Shown here: piece by piece, positions 11,981 to 22,190 of the stretch
Layout: the number at the start of each line of letters is the position of its first letter
Position numbering within the stretch: the stretch's first letter is position 1
NCBI RefSeq assembly: GCF_963678635.1
Contig: NC_087065.1
Coordinates: 51,158,452 to 51,222,451, forward strand
Source: Symsagittifera roscoffensis
Taxonomy: Eukaryota > Xenacoelomorpha > Acoela > Convolutidae
DNA: 64,000 bases
Direction: 5' to 3'
Translations under genes and position numbers: made by a program
The notes under the pieces: generated by a model
Database searches by the model: none
Told to the model about the DNA's origin: nothing
The model's input: only the letters and a program-made list of their open reading frames with translations

Positions 11981-12767
11981 TGTCAATTTTTCTGTTTAAA
12001 AACAAATTTACTATAAATAAATTCACTGAAAGATGGTTATGAGGACGAAACGAAGTAACGCCCTCATGCGACGCTTTCTATCATGCTATAGATTCTCTAG
12101 CCTCCGCTCAGGTTCAACGCTCGGTAAATGATGAGTTAACTGCATTATAATTGTACCGTCACAAATCGTCCCTGACAACAGTAGGCTGAAAAATTGTTTT
12201 GTCGTTTTTGTAAGATGAGGAATAAGCGTTTTTTTCATCCTAATAGAAAAGAAATCTTTCTTGTCTTTCCAGAAAAAAACGGTTATCTTCCATTAATACG
12301 GTGACAATTAAACTTCTATTTCCATTAACGCATTACCGCTACGTTCTCGAGTTTTAGGATGGCGTCTTGAGTCTTTGAATTACCATATCAATCCGACTAA
12401 ATCGTTTTTTTTCTCTGGTAAGACAAGAATGATTATTTTTCTTTTAAAATGAAAGTAAAACGCCAGTAAAATTTAGAGTGGAATTTATTTGCTCAACAAG
12501 AAATAAGATTGAAAATGTTTATTCCTCGTCTTACAAAAACGACAAAACAATTTTTCAGCCTACTGTTGTCAGGGACGGTTTGTGACGGTACAATAATAAT
12601 GCAGTTAACTCATCATTTACCGAGCGTTGAACCTGAGCGGAGGCTAGAGAATCTATAGCATGTTAGAAAGCGTCGTTTAGAAAGCGGCGGTACTTCGTTT
12701 CGTCCTCCTAACCATCTTTCAGTGAGTTTATTTAGAGTAAATTTGTTTTCAAACAGAAAAATTGACA
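11981..12767. mobile_element. Large foldback element, arms about 250 bp
   Basis: The left arm, about 11981-12224, is the reverse complement of about 12518-12767. Matching landmarks include TCAACGCTCGGTAAATGATG on the left against CATCATTTACCGAGCGTTGA on the right, and the ACAACAGTAGGCTGAAAAAT region. A second inverted pair lies inside the loop (12241-12281 with 12403-12444, around TTCTTGTCTTTCC). There is no transposase frame. The single strand could form a hairpin of nearly the full element length. Confidence 0.85.
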
Positions 12768-13680
12768 AAGATTTAAAAACAGAAAGTATTTTGAGACGTT
12801 TTCCAAAGCCAAAAAAAAAGAAAATCATAGTTTGTTTTCAGAAGAACCAATCATCAAAGCAACTTTATTAACAACTCAGACGCTATTGACTCATTAAAAA
12901 TTGAATTGTGATTATGATCATCAAGCTTCGACTTCTCAGCGTTGTTGAGATTATTGAAATCGTCGGACCAAATTTTGCAATTGTTTACTAGAGTTTATTC
13001 TTCTTTGATGTCTTTGTTTTTATTTTTAGTTTCTGTTAGGCGTACTGTACTTGATAAACGTTTGATTCTGTTTTCCTCACTTAAAGACTTTTTTCTGAAA
13101 AATTTTGAAAAAACTTTTTTATCAAAAATTTTGAACTACTTTTTTCTGAGTTAACTTAGTTTTTCGTCTAGCTATTCCTGAACTATCTTTTGACCCGTTC
13201 TTCTATGAGCTATTTGAAAATGCGCACCAAAACGTTTCGTTGTCTTTGCAACTTGGGCAGAGTAGTTTTGTTTGCGGTTCCATATTTCAGATGACTTATT
13301 GGTAGAATGGCTGTAAGAAAATTTTGAAGTTTTTCATTTGGGGGTTTTGGCAAAAAAATACCCGGCATAATACAATACTGAGATAAGATTTTTGACATCT
13401 CCATAATTGTCGCGCAATAATCTTTTTTGTCAACCTTGAGGCCTCAAAAATAAACATTGTTTGTGGGGTTAAGTGTTGTTCCATCCCAATCAATGGTAGA
13501 GAAATTTGACTTCGGGCTTGTGGCCATGAACTGTGTTTTTAAAGTGTTCAATGTCATTTTGTTAGCCTTCACTCATTTTATAATTTCAACTTCTTGATGT
13601 AAAGATTTCATATCTATTTTGCCGCTTAAATTTCCATCATTTGCAAAACAGTCTTGCTAGTATTCTTAACTCTGTCTATT
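12768..13680. other. Unassigned A/T-rich spacer
   Basis: Short frames at 12942-13154 (+) and 13210-13493 (-) are compositionally biased and carry no recognised motif. No gene is supported. Confidence 0.3.
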
Positions 13681-14410
13681 AAATATTGTGGCATGGCGAC
13701 AATTCGTTGCAAGCGACAATTCGTCGCATGCGTCCATTCGTAGCGTTTGTAAAAAGCGAATATTCGCAGCACGCGACGACTCGTAGCAAGCGACATTTAG
13801 TAGCAATAAAAGCTTTAACCAGATTAAGAAAAACAGATGAAAGGGTTAAATTAAAAAACAAAGAAACTAAAAATCGAAATTGAAAGTGCAATGGTGGCAA
13901 CATAAGCTTTACACGGTCTCTTCATACATTGCCAGCTGGATTTATCAGTTATTTTGCTGTTGCGGTTTAGATTAAAAGCTTCTCCATCGTCGACAAATTG
14001 CTGTTTTCCTCGCTCGCTCGTGACAAAATTTAAAGGCACATTGATATCAGTAAGTGTAATGGTTTGCACGAAGAAATTGAAACGAATGAATAGAAACAAA
14101 AGTATTTCAGATGCTACCAACGCTTAAGTACTCTCATTTTTACTGTTATTTCACTTCAATTTGGTTTTCAATTCAAAACTGGTCCTAATTGAAAATTTTG
14201 ATCGCATTTTAATTCCCCATCATCCACCGCAAAAAATTTTACTCATTTCGCATCGTTTTTTCATCCCCACCAATTAGCAATTAATCGAGCTGCTAATTGT
14301 CGCTTGCTAGGATTTGACGCTTGGTGCGAATTGTTGCCTTTTAAAAATGATGCGAATAATCGCTTGCGACCAATCGTTGCTTGCGACGAATTGTCGCCAC
14401 ACAAAATATT
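13681..14410. mobile_element. Non-autonomous element with iterated GCGACAATTCGTCGC ends
   Basis: The left end (AAATATTGTG, then GGCGACAATTCGTTGCAAGC) is the inverted form of the right end (GCTTGCGACGAATTGTCGCC, then ACACAAAATATT). Each end carries several variants of a GCGACAATTCGTCGCAAGC word over about 110 bp. The roughly 480-bp centre is A/T-rich and non-coding. Iterated subterminal motifs suggest transposase-binding sites, but the superfamily is not identified. Confidence 0.75.
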
Positions 14411-14641
14411 GGTAACATAATTTAGAAAAGGAGCCTTGAGTCCTTAGGCGTCCGCACCTCAAGCTTTTAAAAATAAAATCTCGATTGTCAAAAACTGCAA
14501 ACTGTTTTTGATCAGACAGATATGAAAAATTAATGCACTTTACTTTGCCAGCTCGATTTGTAACAATTAAAATTATTAAGCTGACGTATACAGTTATGAA
14601 ACTCATAAATTTATGGGTTTTCTCTTAAAATTATCTTGTGT

Positions 14642-14813
14642 ATGACTTCTTTTGAATTACCCGGAATAGATTTTAGCGAGACTCAAGAAGTTAGCCAATT
14701 TGGTAAGTTTCAAACAGCAGAAGCTAACAAAAAGTTTTGATGTTCATTATCTTTTTACCCTTGAAATTTTTTTATTTTCATTAGGACGTCAAAAATATCT
14801 ACTAAAAATGTGA
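14642..14813 (+). CDS. Small two-exon reading frame (29 aa), or 5' exon of a longer gene
   Basis: An ATG at 14642 has an in-frame stop 36 bp upstream (14606). It opens a frame starting MTSFELPGIDFSE that runs to 14702, where a consensus donor GTAAGT begins. The putative intron 14703-14784 is 82 bp. It holds a CTAAC branch-like word, a T-rich tract and an acceptor TTTTCATTAG. Joining 14702 to 14785 keeps the frame and gives a 29-residue product ending in a TGA at 14811-14813. The splice signals are strong; the short product is odd. The exon could instead splice further down. Using an AG at 15216-15217 it would stay in frame with the 15244 ORF, but a stronger acceptor at 15213 gives another frame. 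Family unknown. Confidence 0.35.
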
Positions 14814-15243
14814 GCACATTACTGTACACCGGGTAGGCGGAATGTTTGATGTGTGCAGGTCACTGGAGCAAATTTGAGTGAGCTATAGTGTTTTAGATTT
14901 TTGTTGATAGAATCCAAAAGAGCAAAAAGGTCGAAGAAAATTGCCGTGCTGAGATTTCGGAGGGGGTGCTAATTTGCAGGGGTTAATAATGGGAAAACGT
15001 CCCCAACACGCATGGAGTGCAGTACTCTATTTTCACTCTTTTCATTCTCACTATTTTCACTCATCGTTGGTCACATATAATTTGCAAAAAACTGAAAGTC
15101 ATTTTAGCACGTGTACAAAAGTAATTTCAAAAAAGTATTTTGCCGCAATTTTAAACTTCCGATTTTTCCAGAGATCTTCCAGACAACTTCGTATTATGAT
15201 ATCATTTTTACAGTGAGGCCAAAACTTGTTGTATTTTGTGAAC

Positions 15244-15774
15244 ATGCCTCTTTTTGAAATAGGGGCTGGATGCGCCATGTTGGGAGCATATGGAATTTAC
15301 AATGCTTATAAACTTTTCACATCATCCGAATCCGAACCGGAAGTGGACCAGGAACCACCGAGTTACACTGAAGTTGTGCAAAATCAGATTGAAGATGTTC
15401 TGAAAATGTTACAAGAAACTTGTTCAGAGATGGAATGGACTGATTTAATGACCAGTTGGTTCAGTGTCGGGTTTTATTTAGCGTCAGCTTCTGTCGTTAT
15501 TTGGACAGGAGTGTTACAACCTATGCGAGCACGTAAGCGAGCAGTTAGGAGTGATTTGCAACTGACCGACTTAATAAATGACGAGACTAACTCTGAAACG
15601 TGTGAAGGGGAAATATCGGTCGGTCACAACGAGCTTGAGTATACATCCGAGCGAGGCGAAGGCCAGTACTCGGAGGAAGCCGAAGCTCTATTCACGGAAG
15701 CACCTGCTGGCTACCACGTTAAGCTGGCGCTACAAAACAGACTTCAAAATGGCGACCAATACGGTATTGTTTAA
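15244..15774 (+). CDS. Unidentified small membrane protein, 176 aa
   Basis: The frame is uninterrupted from the ATG at 15244 to the TAA at 15772-15774. An in-frame TGA at 15214 lies just before it, so this Met is the natural start. Directly upstream sits a good acceptor (TATCATTTTTACAG ending at 15213), so the ATG probably lies 30 bp into an exon. The protein has an N-terminal hydrophobic stretch (about residues 4-24, GAGCAMLGAYGIYNAY), a PPSY motif at 38-41 that could be a WW-domain ligand, and a second hydrophobic segment at 71-91. A basic patch (MRARKRAVR) follows, then an acidic tail with many Glu. The basic patch would place the tail in the cytoplasm if the second segment spans the membrane. 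I do not recognise the family. Base composition is unlike the neighbouring repeats, which supports a real gene. Confidence 0.6.
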   Translation: MPLFEIGAGCAMLGAYGIYNAYKLFTSSESEPEVDQEPPSYTEVVQNQIEDVLKMLQETCSEMEWTDLMTSWFSVGFYLASASVVIWTGVLQPMRARKRAVRSDLQLTDLINDETNSETCEGEISVGHNELEYTSERGEGQYSEEAEALFTEAPAGYHVKLALQNRLQNGDQYGIV

Positions 15775-15799
15775 ATTGAAAAAATCTTATTCGTCTATT

Positions 15800-16079
15800 G
15801 GCTCTTTTTCCCTCCATCTCCAGTTCAGTTCAGTTCAGCTAGTACTGATCATATAGGCGATTTTGCGCCTCTTTCGATCAGCTCTTCAACCCCCCTCCCC
15901 CACCTGCAACTTTTTATCAGTTAGTTCGCTGTTCACCTCGTCCGATTGTAATGAAAATTACATTGCGATGCGGACTAATTAGGCCTTGACAAACATATTT
16001 AATATTCTTAATCAACCTTGCACAACCACTCCTTACACCATAAAATTGATTCTCGTATCAAGTGGGGGGACAGCCCCTC
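15800..16079. mobile_element. MITE family 2 copy (diverged)
   Basis: It begins GGCTCTTTTTCCCTCC and ends GTGGGGGGACAGCCCC. The core words CCCCCACCTGCAA, TGTTCACCTCGTCCGA and ACACCATAAAATTGAT recur at 17660-17822. Parts recur at 19040-19117 and 25105-25272, and reversed at 16437-16521. It lies 26 bp after the stop of the 176-aa ORF, probably within its 3' UTR. Confidence 0.55.
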
Positions 16080-16253
16080 TACTAACGCTGGGCTCTTTTC
16101 CACTCCCACCCTAAATTTGAATTTCAGTTTTGAAACACTAACTTTACTTTTTCATAATGTAATGAAAGTTTGCATACCCGGGTTGACCTCCATTGACCAA
16201 AATGCTAATCATACAATTCCAAAAACTAAATCTATAAAAACACTAATCGGTTT

Positions 16254-16429
16254 GGCCTTTTCCAGTTTCCCAACCCCTCGTAAAATTTCAAAATAAAGCT
16301 GTTCAAAAATTGTTCACACGGCATTTTTCATTTAAGAATTGTTGTGAAAATTTGTTCACCTGTTCACGTTGACACGTTTTAATGCAGTCAATTTCCGAAA
16401 AATCAAAAGAGGGGAACTGGAAAAGAGCC
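16254..16429. mobile_element. hAT-like MITE family 1, 176 bp, nested
   Basis: The ends are GGCCTTTTCCAG and CTGGAAAAGAGCC. The flanking octamers are ATCGGTTT (16246-16253) and ATCGGTTC (16430-16437). It is inserted into the CCCGGG-TIR element copy A, so it is the youngest layer of this nest. Confidence 0.8.
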
Positions 16430-16436
16430 ATCGGTT

Positions 16437-16521
16437 CTTATTCCTTTTCCCCCACCTGACATAAGCATCAATTTCATGGTGGAACGAGTGGTCTTACAAG
16501 GTTTGGAAGGAAAAAGAGCCC
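16437..16521 (-). mobile_element. MITE family 2 fragment, reversed
   Basis: CCTTTTCCCCCACCTGACAT, then AAGCATCAATTTCATGGTG and a GGAAAAAGAGCC end, is the reverse complement of the family 2 3' portion seen at 19040-19117 and 25190-25272. Confidence 0.5.
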
Positions 16522-17659
16522 AATAATCATACAAATTTCATACATTGTGCTAAAATGGTGTCAACAAATTTTTAAGGAACTTGTTACTTCTTTGGGCCTA
16601 AAAGTTGGTGTATCGTACTGAACAAAAAAGAAAACTTCTTGTCAAAAAAAGCTAAAATACAATTTCCATATCTGGAAATTGTATGACTAGCTTTTTTTTG
16701 TTTTTTGAGAGGCACAACAAAAATTTTTCCAAGTAACTTGAAAGTGTTTTTTTTTCAACCGCAAATTGAATTTTGTACTTAAATAAACGACTTTCATGAA
16801 ACATTTTTTGTGCGCATAACGTAGTCCTGGTAGTCCTGGATATGCAAAAAATGGATTTTTTTTCAGTTTCACTGAAAAACTTTTTCAAAAGGGCTAAAAA
16901 GTTCTTTTTCTGTTGTATGACCTGTTTATGTATGCGTTTTATCATTGTCTGATGTTTAAAAAATCAATTTTCAAAAAAAAAATACTCTTTGAAAGATTTT
17001 GACAATGACATGAGGGTCGTTTTCAATTTAGGTCATTTCCAATTTTTTGTAAATGCAAGACGATCAAACTTTTGGTGACTCTAGTTTTGGGTAAATCATG
17101 GTTTTGGTCACTTGTGTTCGGTCACGAACACATCCCAAAGGATTGATAAGATAAATTAATTAAAAAATCTTTCTTTTTGATTCATCGGAAAATGCTAGTC
17201 ATACAAATTCCATATATGGAAAATCATTAATCATAGAATCTTTATGAAAATTTCTGTACTTATGCAACTATATGAAAAGTGTATGATTAGCATTTTCCAA
17301 TGTGTGAGAATTGTATGACTAGCATTTTTGTTCAACCCGGATGGTAGACAAACAACTGACGAACTTATTTATTCTTCTTACCTTGAATCGCAACATCACG
17401 CATTCAGTCATAATAACACAATCAAGTAAAAACTAAGAAAATAGAACTTTTGAAACGTGGGGGCGAAGGTAGAAAAGAACCTTATGCTGCGGATCGTGAC
17501 TTTGCTGATTTTTTGCAATTTGACTTCAAATTTTCTCAGTTTGAATTAGGATTTGTTAAAAGCAAGGCAAATTTCGCTAGCGAACAGCAAAAATGTCAAG
17601 GTCATGAAAATTTTTTTGTCTTCCGATTTCAAAAATGGAATTCCCCACAAAACAAAAGG

Positions 17660-17822
17660 CTCTGTTTCTTTATCCTCCACCTGCAAATTTTTACTTGGAA
17701 AGTTACTGTTCACCTTGTCCGAATGTCATAAAAATGGACTACTTAAGCTGTGCCACACATATTTGGTCTTCCCAATTAACCTTGTAAAAACCACTCGTTG
17801 CACCATGAAAAATCTTTTACCT
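17660..17822 (+). mobile_element. MITE family 2 copy (partial)
   Basis: It runs from GGCTCTGTTTCTTTATCC and CCACCTGCAAATTTTTAC through TGTTCACCTTGTCCGAATGT and AACCACTCGTTGCACCATG. This parallels 15886-16050 in order and spacing. Confidence 0.5.
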
Positions 17823-17891
17823 ATTGATCCAGTTTTCTTAAAAGAATTAATTTTATCAAAAAAATCATAAATTGTTCGTAAAATTCAAGTA

Positions 17892-18079
17892 GCTTTAGGT
17901 GCGGCCACTTTCCACTTCTCATTTTCCACATTTCCACATTTCTATCTTTTAACCCCAACTCCAACATTTCCCTTTCTACCGTATCCAAGGGAAGATGTTG
18001 GGGGGGGGGGGGGTGGGGTGAAAAGATCAAAATGTGGAAATGTGGAAAATGAGAAGTGGAAACCGGCCACACTTAAAGC
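17892..18079. mobile_element. Near-perfect palindromic MITE, TA-flanked
   Basis: The left arm (GCTTTAGGTGCGGCCACTTT, then CCACTTCTCATTTTCC) is the reverse complement of the right arm, which ends GGCCACACTTAAAGC. TA dinucleotides flank both sides (17890-17891 and 18080-18081). The centre carries a run of about 14 G. A TA target suggests a Tc1/mariner-type driver; this is inferred. Confidence 0.75.
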
Positions 18080-18117
18080 TAGTTGAGTTTCACGAACAGT
18101 TTATGAACACTACATTT

Positions 18118-18862
18118 CTTACATTAATTGATTTTCAGATCTGGATTTCTTTACTTCATATCTGGATAAGAGTTTTAAAAATTCATATCTGAAAGTTGAA
18201 TCTAAAATAGGAATTTTCAGATCTGAAAAAAACTTGAAAAACAAAATTTTAGATCTGAAATTAGATCTGAGAAACCTTTTGTTAGTTTTTATTTTATAAA
18301 ATTTGAGCAACTTATTGAGTTTTTTTTATGTTTCTGCAATACACAGTTTTGTTCAGATAAAGTATCGGTAGTTAAAAGTTCCGAATAGTTTCAAAAACAT
18401 TTTTTTTTCGATTTAAAGTTTCAACCATGATCAAAAGTTTTCAAAAACTGTCAGAATATCTATCATTTTTTTGACTTTCATGCGCTACTTATGCCTTTCC
18501 ATTGTTTATCTCATGCTTTGGGAAACAAACTTTTGGCAGTCTCCTATTGGATACTTTGCTGAGTACGTGCTTGTAGCTCGCAGGAGCTAACAAATGCAAA
18601 AGTATCAAATATTGCAAAAATTTAGCCAAAATCATTGTTTCTTCTGATCTGATATAGACAGGAAGAACTATTTTTCAGATCTGACATCAGATATGAAATA
18701 GATTCTATCAGATCTGAAGTAGCAAAGAAAAACAAAACTTTAGATCTGATATTAGTTCTGTACTAACCCATTCCTAAAGTATCCAAGCGTTATTTCAACA
18801 TTTCACAGCCCATTTCAGACCTGAAATTTGATCTGAAAAGATTTTTCAGATCTGAATTAGAA
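18118..18862. repeat. Cluster of CAGATCTGA motifs
   Basis: More than a dozen exact or near copies of the palindromic word TCAGATCTGA are scattered over about 740 bp (for example near 18137, 18221, 18251, 18676, 18706, 18741 and 18846). Spacing is irregular. There is no ORF. Confidence 0.7.
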
Positions 18863-19215
18863 CACTTACTAGGTACGGGCCCACGACATTTTTGTCGGTG
18901 ATCCCTCCATTTTTGAAGGCACTTTTCGGGCATCTATACTTTGCCTCTTTGACGTTTTGATTAAACTTTAGTTCCCATTTTTCGGTTATAACAAAAATTT
19001 GCATGCGGTCTAAACAGACTACGAGAAACAAATTTGATTTTCATGCTTAACCTTAAAAAGTTACTCTTACATCATAAAATTGATGCTTATGTCGGGTCGC
19101 TGGAGGAAAAAAGCCACCTTCTCTCCCAGAAAAATTTGTTGTTCCATACTGCAACGAAACGTGTGAGCGTGAACGATTACACGCGGTTTTCTAAGAAATT
19201 TTACATGTTCGTATT
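18863..19215. other. Spacer with MITE family 2 fragment
   Basis: 19040-19117 matches the family 2 MITE end (CATCATAAAATTGATGCTTA). Nothing else is recognised. Confidence 0.4.
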
Positions 19216-20010
19216 TACAACCGCGATAGCAGTATCCAGCATTCAGGAATCAAACACAAACACCAATACGCCCAACGTAAACGTCAAAAATCAATTAACG
19301 AAAAGAAACCTATCGCCCCAGTTCCTTTCAGATGACATATCTACACAAAAATCTAAATGGATACACCAACACCAGAAAACACTCAAGCCCTGGATACAAA
19401 CACACGAGAAACGGTTCCACTTTCACTAAACAAACCAACGAAATCCCGAAATGTTCTTGACAGGCCGAAAACAACAAAAGAATATTCAGCGGAGACCTCG
19501 ATACAGCTATGAGCATCCTCCAATCTATCTCCCCAGTCCGGGGTACTCGATAACGTTGCAAAGAGAACGAGAAATACAGAGACACAAAAACAACCAGTCC
19601 AAGGAGAACAACCCGACAAACAGAGAATGGATGAAGAACCAGCGGAAGAAAACACAAAAATAGTGGATAAAAACAACAGCGAAAAGATAAAAAGAAACAA
19701 AAATTATAAACTCAATTAGTCAAAAAGAGCGAAAAATTATCCTTACCGATATTGTAGTACAACATCCAATAGGGATGATCCATGCTAAAACAACCAGTTG
19801 CTAACTCATACATATTTATATTTATATTTTATACTGATTATCAAATAGAAGTCTGATGATTAAATAAGTATATATTTATACGTAAAGTCGTAAGTACCAG
19901 TTCTTTTACGAGACTTTTTCTCAAATGATTCGAGGTCAGTGTCAGCCAGCTTAAACGCAGAGCACTGAGTTAAAGTTGATATTTGAATTGTCTTATTCGC
20001 AGAAACCATA
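19216..20010 (+). repeat. Left long direct repeat of the gypsy element
   Basis: It begins at CGCGATAGCAGTA. It matches 24056-24857 throughout, for example GTACAACATCCAATAGGGA at 19757 and 24608, and ends around GAATTGTCTTATTCGC. Confidence 0.8.
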
Positions 20011-21312
20011 GAATTTATCGACGTAACTATAGTTTAACTGTCACTGAACCTATGAGCGTCTAACATGGCCCAGCCATCAGTTTCAAAAAACCCTCTCAGT
20101 ATCCCGCCATTCTCAACAAACCACATAACCAGGACTTTGTACACGAAAAGGGCAATCCGAAAACCACAGGATCCTCGCTGAAATGTTCGATGAATTTAAG
20201 GCATTGCAACAATGGAAAAGGCGTATCCCGATACACTAACAAGAAATAGTAGAAAAGGCAATACGGTCTCTGGTTGATCAGGGACACATAAATCGCCTAG
20301 AAAAAAGCAGCGATCATTAATTCATAAGCCCCATTGTTATTACAGTGAAAAAACCAGGTAACAAAGGTAGCAATGGATTCGAAACAAATAAAAAAAATCC
20401 ATAAAAACAAATATCGAATGCCGAACATTGATCTTTTGTTAGTTAATTTAGAACCCTGAGCTCAAGAAAGTTCAAATAAACCAGGTACAACTATTTTTTA
20501 TCAAAAGAACTCCGCTACGCCTATAACCAACTGCCGTTAGATGAAAAAAACACGTACGCAGTGGAATTTTAGCATTATCTAGGGTAAAGTAACGGGAATC
20601 TACCAGTTACAAACGGGATTCTACGGGTTCACAAATATGACCGCAAAATTTGCATCAGCTATAGACTTAACTTTATAAAGATTTATAAAGTTACGCGTCA
20701 CGCTTCCTATACTCTTGTGAACAGAAATAGAAAGTCAACGAACTAAAACTTTTGGCTGCAGTATGGGCTATTGAAAATTTTGACAAATACTTCCTCTATG
20801 ACAGAGTTTTCGCTTTAATTACAGACCACAAAGCATAAGTAAGTGCCCTACAAAGTAACCGGGGAAATTAAACCTATCAAAGACGCCTAATCAGGTGATT
20901 ATACAGAGTTTTTCAGCTCAGCTAAGATAAAAAACACCTAGAAGACAGCGAAATGGGTCTAATTGATTAAATTTCGAGACATTCCGGTTGGAAAATCACA
21001 GCCCCCAGCATATGCGATGAACATTTTGTCGTCGCATTAATCGATGATTTCGTCAAATGCTCAGAGTTTCAAGATAGCAGTGCTGCAAATAAATCCTTAA
21101 GTGAAAACCCAAATGGATATCTACGCACAAATGATCTCAACCGGAGCGAAAACTTTGCCTTGTCAAAATCAATTCATACACAAGCAACATTCACTGTAGT
21201 AAGTCATTTATTACAAACTAGTTGCAAAAAAATTTTGCAACACGCTATTCAAAATTCAATTAAAATTCAAGACATTCGCGTGTCAAAAATGGACTAGTTT
21301 CTTAAGCAAGGC

Positions 21313-21672
21313 ATGACCTTACCACCACTTAAAGAATTGTTTGCAAATGCCACGGTGGCAATCATTGCCACTAAATTGACATTCACTCTCACCAATTACG
21401 CCTCATTCAACCAGTTTCTCACCAAACCGCCTTTTTCATCCTTTCATCAGAAAGCTTTCCCTTCCGACGAGCGCGAATCGATAACGCAGACGCAATTTGT
21501 CAGACTTTGGGGAAGAGTACAAAAAAGGACCGAGTGCCGAACGATTACGCTAGAGGAAGAAGACCTTCCACTCTTGCAGAAGAACTTACGAAAGATTATG
21601 GACATCGAGTTCATAGCAGCAAAGAGGAACCGAAATTCGTCTCCCCTGATCGTGATTAAACAACAGAAATGA
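21313..21672 (+). pseudogene. Spacer frame between RNase H and integrase (119 codons)
   Basis: An open stretch ending KRNRNSSPLIVIKQQK sits where gypsy elements have the RNase H to integrase linker. It is probably part of the same polyprotein. It is open by chance or recently preserved, with no catalytic motif of its own. Confidence 0.4.
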
Positions 21673-22021
21673 GACAATGTAAAAGACTGCTGTGGAACCT
21701 TCTTAAACAACGTGCGACACCGCCTGTCAGTTAGGGACAACATAATACTTAACGACGATAGGGTGGTGATACCCAAACAGTTGAGGCCTACCCCAGTGAA
21801 CGCATTACATTTAACTCAACCAGGAAAAGGTAGCGTGTTGGAGGCAGATTAACACGTGTGGTATCCTAGCTTACACTTTGCCATAATTTCTACCGCAGAA
21901 AACTGCGAAAAGGTAAGAACTTTAAAAAAATCTCAGAGAAAAAACACTATACCACACTTGACGCGGTGGTAGAACCGAAAGAATAAAATCCATTTGGATT
22001 TGAAGACCAATGCCGATGAAA

Positions 22022-22190
22022 CTACTTATACAATTAAATATTTTCCCTGATAATACTTCAAGGTTCTTACTCTTACCTCGACAATTCTTACCCTTACCCG
22101 GACAGTTACCCTTACCCCTTACGTTACATCAAAAACTGCACAATACTGTCGAGGTGAGGGTAAGAACCTTAGGGAAATCTTAATAAGGAA
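22022..22190. repeat. Foldback insertion inside gypsy pol with flanking duplication
   Basis: AAGGTTCTTACTCTTACCTC near 22060 is the reverse complement of GAGGTGAGGGTAAGAACCTT near 22150. A segment of about 80 bp containing ACACTATACCACACTTGACG occurs on both sides (about 21915-21995 and 22160-22240). This looks like a small foldback insertion or duplication that split the integrase region. Confidence 0.6.

Larger units (their letters stand above)
16177..17340 (-). mobile_element. CCCGGG-TIR element, copy A (with internal MITEs)
   Basis: The left end is CCCGGGTTGACCTCC and the right end is TCAACCCGG, both followed inward by ATGCTAATCATACAATT-type iterons. The core contains the reverse complement of landmarks shared with copies C and D (a GACTACGTTATGCAC word, and a TCAGACATTGATCA word kept here only as a partial, diverged match), hence the minus orientation. 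It sits inside a family 1 MITE: the uninterrupted counterpart near position 120 reads TTGGCATGGTGAAC. The target dinucleotide looks like AT or TA. It has no transposase frame. It also contains a MITE at 16254-16429 and a fragment at 16437-16521. Confidence 0.75.
16091..17481. mobile_element. hAT-like MITE family 1 copy, split by a nested element
   Basis: It starts GGCTCTTTTCCACTCCC and ends GGTAGAAAAGAACC. Flanking octamers are TAACGCTG (16083-16090) and TTATGCTG (17482-17489), a diverged 8-bp duplication. The outer parts match the MITE at 41-259 on both sides, for example AACATCACGCATT followed by AATAACAC. The middle 16177-17340 is an inserted TIR element. Confidence 0.7.

Noticed and set aside
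12000-12060. Hammerhead ribozyme (CTGAAAGATG with GGACGAAACG)
   Set aside because: The GGACGAAAC half looks right, but the CTGANGA core has an extra base and no complementary stem II could be found.
17821-18072. Minus-strand proline-rich frame
   Set aside because: The prolines come from the G-run at the centre of the palindromic MITE.
22070-22130. Interstitial telomeric repeat (TTACCC words)
   Set aside because: TTACCC/GGGTAA is not a permutation of TTAGGG, and the words belong to the foldback inside the gypsy element.
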